Below, in pieces: positions 33,787 to 42,804 of a stretch of DNA of 64,000 nucleotides. Numbering within the stretch: the stretch's first letter is position 1; the number at the start of each line of letters is the position of its first letter. The stretch lies in NCBI GenBank assembly GCA_039182515.1, contig JBCDCE010000005.1, positions 21,654-85,653 of the forward strand, given 5' to 3'. The notes under the pieces were generated by a model. It did no database searches. It saw only the letters and a program-made list of their open reading frames with translations, and was not told the origin of the DNA. Both the position numbers and the translations under genes were made by a program. Origin of the DNA: JBCDCE01 sp039182515 (GTDB lineage: Bacteria > Pseudomonadota > Alphaproteobacteria > Rhodobacterales > Rhodobacteraceae).

Positions 33787-34685
33787 GTGCTTTCGCGTCC
33801 CTTTTTGGGGGCCGCATTTTCTAATGTCGTGCGCAGCGCGGAATAAAGCCCGTCTAGAGCGCGGGTTTTGATCCCATCTTTGTGGTGCACCAAGCCCAAC
33901 ACCCGCGTGGGCGCCGACGTACCCAAGCTGAGGTGTTTAAGTGCTGCAACCTGAGGGGCCGGAACGGCTGTGTCAGGGACAATCGAAACCCCTAAGTTTG
34001 CGGCAACCATACTTGCGATGGCCTCAGCGCTATCAAGCTCCATCGCCTCGTGTACCATTAAATCTTTGGACATGATCCAAGCATCGATTAAGGCGCCTAA
34101 TACGGCCGTTCGGTTGAATCGAATGAAGGGGCGTTCTCGCAAAAGCCGGACCGGATCAGTCTCGCTTTCTTCAACGCTGGCGATCACATGCATCTGCTCA
34201 GTCGTTAAACGTTGAAACACTATCCAAGAGGGCAAAACCTGAGGCTTCGTGATGATGGCAGCGTCTAAAAGACCACGCTCGATATCAGCCAACATCGGCC
34301 CGGTCAGCCCAGGGCGGATATGCAGGCCAATCTGAGGATACTGGGCTTTTAAGACCGCCAGGGCATTTGGCATCAGCCCCGTGAGCGTCGTTCCGATGGC
34401 GCCAAGTTTAATTGTGCCACTGAGCCCGCCATCCGCCAGAACGGAAGGCACAAGTGTGTCGTAAGCTTCGATCAACTCACGGGCTTTGATCACAATCTGG
34501 TGGCCCAATGGCGTGAGCTCAGGTGTGCGTTTGGCACGATTAAAGAGCGTCACGCCAAGCTCCGCTTCTAAGCTTTGCATCTGTTGGCTTACAGCCGCAT
34601 GGGTGACGTGTGTTGCGCGCGCGGCGGCGCTGAACGTCTTGGTATCCGCGATGGCAACCAAGGTGCGAAGCTGGCGAATAGACAT
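33783..34685 (-). CDS. LysR-family transcriptional regulator
   Basis: A 300-residue LTTR: HTH in MSIRQLRTLVAIADTKTFSA and HAAVSQQMQSLEAELGV, and an effector domain from about residue 90 (GTIKLGAIGTTLTGLMPNAL). It precedes the TauE-family gene with a 4-bp overlap and most likely controls that operon. Whether it also acts on the convergent redox operon cannot be told from the sequence. Confidence 0.9.
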   Translation of the reverse strand: MSIRQLRTLVAIADTKTFSAAARATHVTHAAVSQQMQSLEAELGVTLFNRAKRTPELTPLGHQIVIKARELIEAYDTLVPSVLADGGLSGTIKLGAIGTTLTGLMPNALAVLKAQYPQIGLHIRPGLTGPMLADIERGLLDAAIITKPQVLPSWIVFQRLTTEQMHVIASVEESETDPVRLLRERPFIRFNRTAVLGALIDAWIMSKDLMVHEAMELDSAEAIASMVAANLGVSIVPDTAVPAPQVAALKHLSLGTSAPTRVLGLVHHKDGIKTRALDGLYSALRTTLENAAPKKGREST

Positions 34686-34767
34686 TTTTGGCGTGCCCCG
34701 TGCTTCAGAGAAACTTTCACAATCTCAAGCGAGAGGCTAATTTATGTTGGTTTTCCTTACAAGAATG

Positions 34768-37700
34768 TCAGGCCGCCACGACTGCCGCGCGCTCAGACGC
34801 TTTGCGGGCCGAGCGGCGGAAGAAGAGATCGTAGAGCACAGGGGCTGCCAGCAAGGTCAGGATTGAAGCAAAGGCCAAACCGCCCATGATTGTCACAGCC
34901 ATTGAGACAAAGAACGCATCTGACAACAGCGGGATCATGCCGAGGATCGTCGTCGCCGCCGCCAAGAGAACGGGCCGCAGGCGGGCTGTCGATGCATCGA
35001 CAATTGCTTTGCTAAGATCCGGCTCCGTTTTGCGGACAATGTCGATCTCTTCCACCAAAACAATCCCGTTTTTGATCAGCATCCCCGAGAGGCTCAAAAG
35101 GCCCAACAAGGCTGTAAAGGTAAACGGCAGCCCAGTGCCCAATAGCCCAATGGCGGCACCATTTACGGACATAGGCACCAAGAGCCAAATAATGAGGGGC
35201 TGGCGCAACGCGTTGAAAAGCAAAACCGAGATCAATACCATGATCAGAATGGTAACTGGCAATTGTGCGCCAAGGCTTGCGTTGGCATCGCCTGAGGACT
35301 CAAACTCGCCGCCCCACTCCATTTTATAGCCCAAGGGAACGGGCAAAGCCTCAACCGCTGCGCGGATTTCCGCATGAACTTCAGCGGCTGTCATATCGCT
35401 TGGAATACTTGCACCAACTGTGAGCGTTGGGACGCGGTCGATGCGCTTGATCACAGTGTCCTGAGGTTCTAGCGAAAAGCCATCAACCACTTGTTCGAGC
35501 GGCAACAGACTACTGCCGTCTTGCGACGCGACAGCGTAGTCAAGCAAGCTTAAGCCTGCGGATTGAGGGGCTTTGATCAAAATCGGAATGGACCGATCGC
35601 CTTCGCGGTAGGTCCCCGCGCTAATCCCATCTGTTGCAAAGCGAAGCATGTCAGACACATCGTCTCGCGTGACGCCGGCAGCTTGCGCGCGGTCTGTTGC
35701 GTAGTTGGGGCGCAGCACCAATTCACGCTCGCGCCAATCGATGCGCGGGGCGAGGATGTTTGGAGAGGTTTCTGTCATCGTCGCTATAGCTTGATCCGCC
35801 AAATCACGTAAAACGCTTGGATCTCGTCCGGAGTAGCGGACCTCAATCGGACTGCCGCCACCTGGCCCAAAGACCAAACGTTCGGTGCGAAACTCACCAT
35901 CAACAAGCTCTTGGGCCGCGAAGGCTTCTAGCGCCTCCTGTAAAGGCGGGATCTGCTCAAGGCCTTCTGTGCGGATGATCATATGACCATAGGCTGGGTT
36001 GGGTGGCTCCGAGCTATAGGTAAGCAAGAACCGCGTGGCGCCTTCGCCCACGTGGGTGGAGACAGACACCACATCATCGCGCTTGGCCAAGAAGGCTTCT
36101 AGCACCTTCATCCGCTCAGAGGTCGTCTCAATGGGGGTGCCTTGGCGCATGGTGTAATGTACGAAGAAAAGCGGCGTGTTGCTGTTTGGGAAGAACTGCT
36201 GCTTAACCTGTCCAAAGCCGACGTAACAGGCGGCTGTGATCCCAATGAGCGCGAGTACCACCAAAAGACGGATCCTGAGGGCCCCACGCAGGATTGCTGC
36301 ATAGCCACGGTAGATAAATCCGCCATAGGCATCGGTATCCGAGCCATCACCTTGCTTGAAGAAATAGTGGCCCAAGAGCGGTGTTGCGGTCACGCCCAAG
36401 ACCCAGGAAAGCAAAAGCGAAATGCCAATCACGGCAAAGAGCGAGAACATAAACTCGCCCGTACTATCTGGGCTGAGGCCAATGCCCGCAAAGGCCATGA
36501 TGCCAATGACCGTGGCGCCCAAAAGAGGGATCTGCGCTTTGCCGGTGGCTTCATCTGCCGCGTCGCGCGAAGATTTACCCCGCGCCATCGCAATCTGCAT
36601 GCCTTCGGCAACCACAATTGCGTTGTCCACAAGCATGCCCATCGCAATGATCAGCGCGCCTAAGGAAATCCGTTCAAGCTCAATTGAGAATAGTGCCATG
36701 AAGAGCACGGTGCCCACAACTGTGAGCAAAAGCGTGACCCCCACCACAATGGCTGCACGCGGGCCCATGAAGATGCCAAGCACAAGGACCACAATCCCAA
36801 CCGACATCGCAAGATTGACCAAAAATCCGTTTGAGGCTTCATCCACCACCACGTGTTGCTGGTAGATTGGGTGCAGCTCAACACCGTAGGGGATGTGGCG
36901 TTCAAGCGAGGCCAAATGCGCATCCACACGCGCGCCAACCTCAACGATGTTTTCGTTATCGAGGCCAGAGATGCCCAGGGTAAAGGCGCTTTGTCCGTTA
37001 AAGCGGATCAAGGTAGCGGGATCATCAACCGGTCCGCGTGAGACGTCTGCGACGTCGACCAGATTAACCAACTCGCCGCCAACCCCAATCGTGAGGCTCG
37101 CAATTTCAGTGACGCTGTCAGAGCCTTCTGGGGATTGAATGAGCAAACGACTATCACTGCCATCGTGGCTGCCCGCATCCACAATCGAGTTCGAATTGGC
37201 AATGGATTGCAGCAAGATCTGCGGATCAATTCCAAGGTTGGCCATGATGGTGAGATTTGGCTCTACAAAAATAACCTCTTCGGGCAGGCCAGAGGTTTGT
37301 ACGTCTGCCACCCCTTCAACTGTAAGAAGTTCGCGTCGTAAAAAGGTCGAAAGGGCGTGCTTCTCCGCATCCGTAGATCCATCTGCGGTTACCGCAAAGA
37401 AGATCCCGTAAACATCTCCAAACCCATCATCGACGAAGGGTCTGGTTGCATCTGCGGGCAGGCCACTGACGTTTTGCAACTCTTGGCGCAGTTTTGTCCA
37501 AATAGCGGGCAACTCGCTACCTGGGATCGTGTCGACCACTTCCACATCTATGCGCGAAATGCCTGGTCGGTTGGTGGAAGTGATTTTGGAAATCTCACCC
37601 ATGCGCTGAATGGCGGATTCCAAGGGCTCACTGACTTCCGTCGCAATCTGCTGGGCTGAGGCACCTGGGTACTGCGTGATGACTACGGCCTGTTTGATGG

Positions 37701-37821
37701 TGAAGGCTGGGTCTTCCAGGCGACCGAGAGTCAAAAAGCCCCAAATTCCCCCAAGCAGACAGATTAACATCAAGATCCATGTGAGGATTGGGCGATCAAT
37801 GGAAAAGCGTGCAATGGACAT
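34768..37821 (-). CDS. RND-family efflux pump permease
   Basis: A 1017-residue inner-membrane RND transporter. It has FSIDRPILTWILMLICLLGG at TM1, the proton-relay TM4 segment LIIAMGMLVDNAIVVAEGMQ, repeated porter domains, and the C-terminal bundle LLSLSGMLIKNGIVLVEEID. It follows the usual twelve-helix plan and resembles the HAE1/VexF-type group. It exports drugs, detergents or metabolites together with the adaptor encoded upstream and an outer-membrane TolC from elsewhere. I chose the ATG at 37821 (MSIARFSIDRP), 10 bp after the adaptor stop; the longer frame overlaps the adaptor gene. Confidence 0.93.
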   Translation of the reverse strand: MSIARFSIDRPILTWILMLICLLGGIWGFLTLGRLEDPAFTIKQAVVITQYPGASAQQIATEVSEPLESAIQRMGEISKITSTNRPGISRIDVEVVDTIPGSELPAIWTKLRQELQNVSGLPADATRPFVDDGFGDVYGIFFAVTADGSTDAEKHALSTFLRRELLTVEGVADVQTSGLPEEVIFVEPNLTIMANLGIDPQILLQSIANSNSIVDAGSHDGSDSRLLIQSPEGSDSVTEIASLTIGVGGELVNLVDVADVSRGPVDDPATLIRFNGQSAFTLGISGLDNENIVEVGARVDAHLASLERHIPYGVELHPIYQQHVVVDEASNGFLVNLAMSVGIVVLVLGIFMGPRAAIVVGVTLLLTVVGTVLFMALFSIELERISLGALIIAMGMLVDNAIVVAEGMQIAMARGKSSRDAADEATGKAQIPLLGATVIGIMAFAGIGLSPDSTGEFMFSLFAVIGISLLLSWVLGVTATPLLGHYFFKQGDGSDTDAYGGFIYRGYAAILRGALRIRLLVVLALIGITAACYVGFGQVKQQFFPNSNTPLFFVHYTMRQGTPIETTSERMKVLEAFLAKRDDVVSVSTHVGEGATRFLLTYSSEPPNPAYGHMIIRTEGLEQIPPLQEALEAFAAQELVDGEFRTERLVFGPGGGSPIEVRYSGRDPSVLRDLADQAIATMTETSPNILAPRIDWRERELVLRPNYATDRAQAAGVTRDDVSDMLRFATDGISAGTYREGDRSIPILIKAPQSAGLSLLDYAVASQDGSSLLPLEQVVDGFSLEPQDTVIKRIDRVPTLTVGASIPSDMTAAEVHAEIRAAVEALPVPLGYKMEWGGEFESSGDANASLGAQLPVTILIMVLISVLLFNALRQPLIIWLLVPMSVNGAAIGLLGTGLPFTFTALLGLLSLSGMLIKNGIVLVEEIDIVRKTEPDLSKAIVDASTARLRPVLLAAATTILGMIPLLSDAFFVSMAVTIMGGLAFASILTLLAAPVLYDLFFRRSARKASERAAVVAA

Positions 37822-37831
37822 GGGCTTACCC

Positions 37832-38875
37832 TCAGTTCGGGAAACCGGAGAACCGGCGCACACGTTGGCCATCTTCCAAGGCTTGAACGCCGTTTCGTAC
37901 AATCACATCGCCAGCTTCAAGGCCTGACACCACAACCACATCGCCGTTGCGGCTTGCGTCGATCTCAATGGGGGTCGCAACCAAAACGCCCGTGTCATCG
38001 CCATCGGCTTCAAAGCGCAGAACCTGTGTTTTGTCATCATTGGTAATTTGTATGGCCGTCGCAGGCACTGTGATCACGGGGTTATCCGTTGAGATCGTCG
38101 CAAGCACTGTTACCGAACTGCCTGGCAAAACAGTGGGCCTGTCTTGCTCGGTCAAAGCCAGAGTAAGTCGAAAGGTTTGGCCCACAGAAGACGCTTCCGC
38201 GTTAAACTCGCGTACCTCTAAGGGATAGGTCGTGTCGCGCGCGGGAAAGCGGGCCAAAAGTGTGACGTTAGGGTCTTCACCAGCTTGCTGAAAGAGCACC
38301 TCGGGCACATCGATTTCAACGCGCAGTTCGGACATATCGTGAAGTCGGACAACTGGAGAGCCTGCGCCCACCGTGCTAAAGTTCGCGATATTGCGCGCTG
38401 CCACAAGGCCATCGAATGGGGCGTGTAGCGTGGCGTTCTCGAGTGAAACAGTTGCATCCCGCAAAGCCACACGGGCGAGACCAAGAGCCGTTTCTGCATC
38501 TTGCCGCGCAACCTCAGACACCGAGCTTGTAAGCCGGTTAAGGCGATCTAGCGCGCGCTCAGCTTGGTCAAATTGAAGCTGTGCTTGCTCAAAATTGAGC
38601 TCAAAGGGTTCTAAATCGAGCTGCGCGATGAGAGCGCCTTCTTCTATGGGCTCACCCTCTGCTGCCGGAAAGTCCGTAATCTGACCTCCAACCTGAAATG
38701 CGAGATCGACAGTTTGCCGCGCTACGACCTGACCAAAGAACTGACGCGTTACGCCTGAAGCACCGTCGCCGATGGTGATCAAATGGGCAGGCCGAATAAT
38801 ACTCTCTTGCGCACTCAAGCCATAAGGTAATCCCCAAGCGGCCAGTGCAATTACGGCCCACAAAGTCTTTTTCAT
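37832..38875 (-). CDS. RND efflux periplasmic adaptor (membrane fusion protein)
   Basis: A 347-residue adaptor with a signal peptide (MKKTLWAVIALAAWGLPYG, cleavage near LSA|QE). It has the lipoyl half-motifs VDLAFQVGGQITDFPAAEGE and ENATLHAPFDGLVAARNIAN, a helical hairpin between them (QLQFDQAERALDRLN), then beta-barrel and membrane-proximal domains. It bridges the RND permease and TolC. ATG at 38875 is preferred over a GTG three codons earlier. The upstream 119 bp should hold the operon promoter; no dedicated regulator gene is adjacent. Confidence 0.9.
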   Translation of the reverse strand: MKKTLWAVIALAAWGLPYGLSAQESIIRPAHLITIGDGASGVTRQFFGQVVARQTVDLAFQVGGQITDFPAAEGEPIEEGALIAQLDLEPFELNFEQAQLQFDQAERALDRLNRLTSSVSEVARQDAETALGLARVALRDATVSLENATLHAPFDGLVAARNIANFSTVGAGSPVVRLHDMSELRVEIDVPEVLFQQAGEDPNVTLLARFPARDTTYPLEVREFNAEASSVGQTFRLTLALTEQDRPTVLPGSSVTVLATISTDNPVITVPATAIQITNDDKTQVLRFEADGDDTGVLVATPIEIDASRNGDVVVVSGLEAGDVIVRNGVQALEDGQRVRRFSGFPN

Positions 38876-38994
38876 GCCAATCACCCAAGAAATGAACTGT
38901 TTAGTTTAGTAAATCATAACTTTAAGCGATGAGCCAGAGGGCCGCGCCAAATTTATAGCAAAAAATGTGAATTCCAGGCCGACCTAGCCCTTAG

Positions 38995-39654
38995 TTACAC
39001 CGATGTCTTGGCATCCTTGTCAGTTCCATATCTTGGGAGATCAGCTTGGGTTTTGCCATGTGCGCTCATGAGCGTATCGCGGACATAGGCGACATGGGCC
39101 GTTTCTTCGATGATCTCGGCCAGATATTGCGCCTTCATCAAGCTGCCGCCCACACCAATCGTTCCATGGTTGGCCAAAACCGCTGCGACGATTTTGGGAT
39201 CTTGGAAAACCGGGCTGATCTCCGCGTCGGTTTGCGGCCCACCCCGGGGTGACAGAGGAATGAGTGGCATCCGCCCGATCTTCTCAATCGTTTGCACGGT
39301 CAAGCAAGGAATCTCGAGCCCCGCGCTCGCATAGCCCGTGGCCCAAGGTGAATGACAATGTACCACGGCCTTAATGTCAGAACGAATGCGGTAAAGGTCG
39401 AGGTGGAACTCGAGGTCTTTGGACGGCTTGTGATCGGAAGGCTCGATGGTGCCGTCGAGATGGACCACCTGTAGATTTTCGCGTGTGCATTCGTTGAACC
39501 CAACGCCCGAAGGCTTGATCACAATGGCATCGCCCGAGGCCAAAAGCACCGACAGATTGCCCCCCGCATTGGTTTGCAAGCGCAGATCGAAACAGCGCTT
39601 GGCTGTGGCTATCAGAGCATCTTTTTTTTCAGTGATGTCGGTTGAGTTGGTCAT
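38995..39654 (-). CDS. Class II aldolase/adducin-family protein (fuculose-1-phosphate aldolase-like)
   Basis: A 219-residue class II aldolase-fold enzyme. Its zinc ligands lie in VVHCHSPWATGYA (the HxH pair) and in LANHGTIGVGGSL (third His). The phosphate/substrate loops are NAGGNLSVLL and IKPSGVGFNE, and the acidic residue in PSKDLEFHLDLYR matches the catalytic Glu region. It cleaves or epimerises a sugar phosphate or ketose acid. It is the last gene of the minus-strand operon with the ABC importer and overlaps the Tm-1-like gene by 4 bp. Confidence 0.85.
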   Translation of the reverse strand: MTNSTDITEKKDALIATAKRCFDLRLQTNAGGNLSVLLASGDAIVIKPSGVGFNECTRENLQVVHLDGTIEPSDHKPSKDLEFHLDLYRIRSDIKAVVHCHSPWATGYASAGLEIPCLTVQTIEKIGRMPLIPLSPRGGPQTDAEISPVFQDPKIVAAVLANHGTIGVGGSLMKAQYLAEIIEETAHVAYVRDTLMSAHGKTQADLPRYGTDKDAKTSV

Positions 39655-40805
39655 GCATGGATCCTTTGCGCAGTGAGCGCATCAAGTGTCTTGGAGATTG
39701 TGTCTGTGATGCTGGGATCGAACAGGTGCGCCTGAGATACCGTGATGGGCACATCGCTGTGCAGGTTGTCTTGCATGGTGGTCAAGAACACCTGCCGCAG
39801 GTGAGGGTCTTCGATTTCACCACCCGGCCGATCTTGATGCGAAAAGCCGCCCATCGGCACGATCAAGGCGCGGGGGCCTGTGAGCTTGTTAAGGCTATGC
39901 GCCAAAAGCTCGGCAAGCTTTGCCATCTCTTCGGGCAGCACCTTAACATGCGTAAAGAGAGCCGAATGGGCATAGTTGGGTCTATCTAAGTACCGATTTG
40001 GAATGAGATCCCGTTGCCCTAAGCCAATGAAATTCAGCGCACCAGGTAGCAAGACGCGCGGAATGTCACTGGCGGCCGAAAATCGGCCAGGCATCTCCAC
40101 ATGTGCTCCAGCAATATGAATGCGCGACATCTCATGCGGTGTAAGATCCACAATCGCTTCAAAGACGCCTGCCGCCGCAAAACGCGCAAAGGCAGCGCCA
40201 CCAAATCCATTGGCGTGGAAAATCGTTGTCTCATGCCCTTGGGCCTGTAGTGTTTTGGCCAGCGGCCCAACAGCGCCGTCTGTAGCGCCAAGCGCGGTGA
40301 TCCCAATCGAGGCCGCAACCTCCTTCAATTCGCCTTTGCGTTTTTTACCGCAGAGACCGGCCGCCATATGCGCTGTGTTCTCCAACACGTCACGCAGGAT
40401 GGTGTTGAGCCCGCTGAGATCGGCGAGTGTGGGCACGAGCATGATCGAATTGTCCGCCAGGGCGAAACGCGGATCAAAGGGCAGGGTGGTCACGAGGATC
40501 TTCGGAAAGGTGATGGGCAGTTGGCGCATCACATCCATGATGATTTGACCACCTGTTCCGCCACCAACCCCAATGATCACTTCCGTCCTGTCTTGCGCGG
40601 CGAAAGACACGCACTCAAAGACGCTAGTGGCGACGTGGTTCATCGCATCAGACTTATCTCTGCCACTCAGAACCTTGCCTTTGGTATCCAGAGAAATGTC
40701 GACCACTTCGGCGGTAAGCCCCAAGCTTTGCAAATGCGACATCAAAAACTGGGTCTCTTCCGCCTTCGTCTCCAAAGTCGCCAGTACCAAGACCTGCGAA
40801 GACAT
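39651..40805 (-). CDS. Tm-1-like (UPF0261) ATP-binding-domain protein
   Basis: A 384-residue UPF0261/Tm-1 family protein with an N-terminal LATLETKAEETQFLMSHLQ strand-helix, GVGGGTGGQIIMDVMRQLPI, KILVTTLPFDPRFALADNSI and a C-terminal VPMGGFSHQDRPGGEIEDP. The N-terminal domain binds ATP in the plant Tm-1 structure, but bacterial members have no settled enzymatic role; they cluster with sugar-acid aldolases and ABC importers. It is tightly packed between the MalG-type permease (4-bp gap) and the class II aldolase (ATGA overlap), so a catabolic step is likely. Confidence 0.85.
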   Translation of the reverse strand: MSSQVLVLATLETKAEETQFLMSHLQSLGLTAEVVDISLDTKGKVLSGRDKSDAMNHVATSVFECVSFAAQDRTEVIIGVGGGTGGQIIMDVMRQLPITFPKILVTTLPFDPRFALADNSIMLVPTLADLSGLNTILRDVLENTAHMAAGLCGKKRKGELKEVAASIGITALGATDGAVGPLAKTLQAQGHETTIFHANGFGGAAFARFAAAGVFEAIVDLTPHEMSRIHIAGAHVEMPGRFSAASDIPRVLLPGALNFIGLGQRDLIPNRYLDRPNYAHSALFTHVKVLPEEMAKLAELLAHSLNKLTGPRALIVPMGGFSHQDRPGGEIEDPHLRQVFLTTMQDNLHSDVPITVSQAHLFDPSITDTISKTLDALTAQRIHA

Positions 40806-40809
40806 CAGC

Positions 40810-41739
40810 TTAGCCTTTCACCGCACCGGCGGTCATGCCTGAGATAATCTGGCGCGACGCAAAGAGTGTGAAGATGAGCGGCGGGATCGCAAGGAGCATG
40901 CCAGTTGCCATGATCACACCCCACTCCACGTTGAACTCGCTCATGTTGTTCACGATCAGGATGGGCACGGTTTTGGTGTCTCGGTCTGATAGCGCTGAGG
41001 CCAAGAGGTATTCATTCCAAGCAATGCGGAAAGTAAAGATCGCGGCTGCCGCAATCCCTGGCTGGATCAAAGGGAGCACAATCTTAAAGAAAACTTGGAA
41101 CGGGCCTGCGCCATCCACCCGTGCGCTTTCCTCAAGCGATCGCGGCACCTGTACGATAAAACTCTGCAGGATCCAGATCACGAACGGGAGATTCATCGCG
41201 ACATAGATGAGGATGATACCGGAGTGGGTTCCCGCCAAGCAGATATCGCCACGCCCTCCAAAGAAATCCCTATGCCACTCCCCATAGAGCGTGTCTTTGT
41301 CGATGCAGAACTCATTGTTCCAAAGACCAAAAACCGGCACGAGAAGAACCGCGGGAGGCACCATGCGCACCATAAGCGTGGTCAGCGAGGCGGCATCGCG
41401 GCCCATAAAGCGGAAGCGAACCAAGGCATAGGCTGCCATACAGCCGATCACCAAGGTTAAGACCGTAGAGATAAGCGCAATGATCAATGAGTTGATAAAG
41501 GCACCGCCGAACTTGAGCGAGCAAAACTCGATATGATCTGGCTCGTACCACAGGATATCACAAAGCGCAGTTTCATAGTTTTGGATCGTTGGCAAAAAAA
41601 TCAAACCCGTTGAGCCACTGATGATGTCCACGTCGAGCTTAAACGAGTTGATGAACATGAGCACAATCGGGCCCACAGCCATAAAGATCAAAGCGACGAG
41701 GAGCGCGTAGAAAGCGGGGTTTTGGCGTTCATAGGTCAT
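40810..41739 (-). CDS. Carbohydrate ABC transporter permease (MalG-type)
   Basis: A 309-residue membrane protein with six main helices and the CUT1 EAA loop ESARVDGAGPFQVFFKIVLP. A long periplasmic insertion (residues 60-90 and 150-170, including DILWYEPDHIEFCSLKFG) is unusual for MalG proteins. The start is LIFMAVGPIVLMFINSF. It forms the channel with the MalF-type permease encoded 3 bp upstream. Confidence 0.9.
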   Translation of the reverse strand: MTYERQNPAFYALLVALIFMAVGPIVLMFINSFKLDVDIISGSTGLIFLPTIQNYETALCDILWYEPDHIEFCSLKFGGAFINSLIIALISTVLTLVIGCMAAYALVRFRFMGRDAASLTTLMVRMVPPAVLLVPVFGLWNNEFCIDKDTLYGEWHRDFFGGRGDICLAGTHSGIILIYVAMNLPFVIWILQSFIVQVPRSLEESARVDGAGPFQVFFKIVLPLIQPGIAAAAIFTFRIAWNEYLLASALSDRDTKTVPILIVNNMSEFNVEWGVIMATGMLLAIPPLIFTLFASRQIISGMTAGAVKG

Positions 41740-41742
41740 GGC

Positions 41743-42648
41743 TTAACCCTCTTCCTGGATCTGACGGGCTTGCCGCGCGGCGCGCGCCTCTTGGATCCGC
41801 GTTATGGCGAACATCGTGACTGTGAGCAGTAAGAGCAGCATCAACAGGTAGTTTGACATGGCCGCTGCAACGCCAAGCTCACGGAACTCTGTAGCTGTCC
41901 GCGAAATCCGCAGGGCTACGATTTCTGTTGAGAGGCCAGGCCCACCTTCCGTCATCACGAGGATCACTTCGAGCACCTTGAAGGCATCAATCAAACGCAA
42001 GAGCCCTGTCACGATCAAAACAGGCATCATTAGAGGCAGTTTAATGTGAATAATCTGCTGCCATTGGGTTGCGCCATCAATGCGCGCGGCTTCCAGAGCG
42101 GAGCGGGGCAGAGATTGCAAAGCAGCCAAGGCAAGGATGAAAATAAACGGGGTCCATTGCCAGATATCTGCGATGATTACCGAAGTGAGCGCGTTCTGGC
42201 CAAGCCAATCCACTTTCGGCAACCCAAGGCTCTCAAGTGTCCGGTTAAACGTACCAACGGTTGGATGGTACATGTAGCGCCACATCAGGCCCACCACCAC
42301 CGGGGCGATCATCATCGGCAAAATGAACAGAGTACGCAGCACCGACATACCGCGGATATTGCGATCGAGCAAAAGGGCAAGACCAACGCCGATCACCATT
42401 TCAGCTAAAACAACCCAAAATGCGAAGGTGAGCGTGACGCTCAAACTCTCGCGAAAGGCGGGATCATAAAACAGCGTGACATAATTCTTCAGCCCAACAA
42501 ACTCGGCTTCACCGATTGTTTGGCTCGGGTTCCAATCCCGAAAGCTTCCCCAGATCATATAACCCAAAGGGTAAAGCAGGGCGATAACCATGATGACCAC
42601 GGCAGGGGCCATAAACAGGTAAGGCGTGAGGCGGTTAGCTGAGGTCAT
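41743..42648 (-). CDS. Carbohydrate ABC transporter permease (MalF/UgpA-type)
   Basis: A 301-residue permease with six transmembrane helices, the family start PYLFMAPAVVIMVIALLYPL, and the EAA loop EAARIDGATQWQQIIHIKLP. It partners with the MalG-type subunit in import of a carbohydrate or polyol. It is separated from the upstream binding-protein gene by 156 bp that contain two hairpins. Confidence 0.92.
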   Translation of the reverse strand: MTSANRLTPYLFMAPAVVIMVIALLYPLGYMIWGSFRDWNPSQTIGEAEFVGLKNYVTLFYDPAFRESLSVTLTFAFWVVLAEMVIGVGLALLLDRNIRGMSVLRTLFILPMMIAPVVVGLMWRYMYHPTVGTFNRTLESLGLPKVDWLGQNALTSVIIADIWQWTPFIFILALAALQSLPRSALEAARIDGATQWQQIIHIKLPLMMPVLIVTGLLRLIDAFKVLEVILVMTEGGPGLSTEIVALRISRTATEFRELGVAAAMSNYLLMLLLLLTVTMFAITRIQEARAARQARQIQEEG

Positions 42649-42705
42649 GGGATCCGTCTGGTGTTAAGGCCGATTTTGGGGAGTAAAGGAGATTTGGGTC
42701 AACAG

Positions 42706-42735
42706 GCCCCGAGCCGAAGAGATCCAACTCGGGGC
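42706..42735 (-). promoter_or_regulatory. Intercistronic hairpin 2 between binding-protein and permease genes
   Basis: GCCCCGAG (42706-42713) and CTCGGGGC (42728-42735) are perfect arms with a 14-nt loop. It lies between the binding-protein gene and the lower-demand permease genes. Such hairpins commonly stabilise the upstream mRNA or partly terminate transcription, giving more binding protein than permease. Confidence 0.65.
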
Positions 42736-42747
42736 ATGCTGCTACGG

Positions 42748-42795
42748 TGCGGCGGCTCGTGTCTTAGGCATCTGCCAGGGACGTCCCCCGCCGCA
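42748..42795 (-). promoter_or_regulatory. Intercistronic hairpin 1 just after the binding-protein gene
   Basis: TGCGGCGG (42748-42755) and CCGCCGCA (42788-42795) are perfect 8-bp arms with a 32-nt loop, 9 bp after the binding-protein stop. It works in tandem with the hairpin at 42706-42735. Confidence 0.55.
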
Positions 42796-42804
42796 TCAGG
42801 GAGG

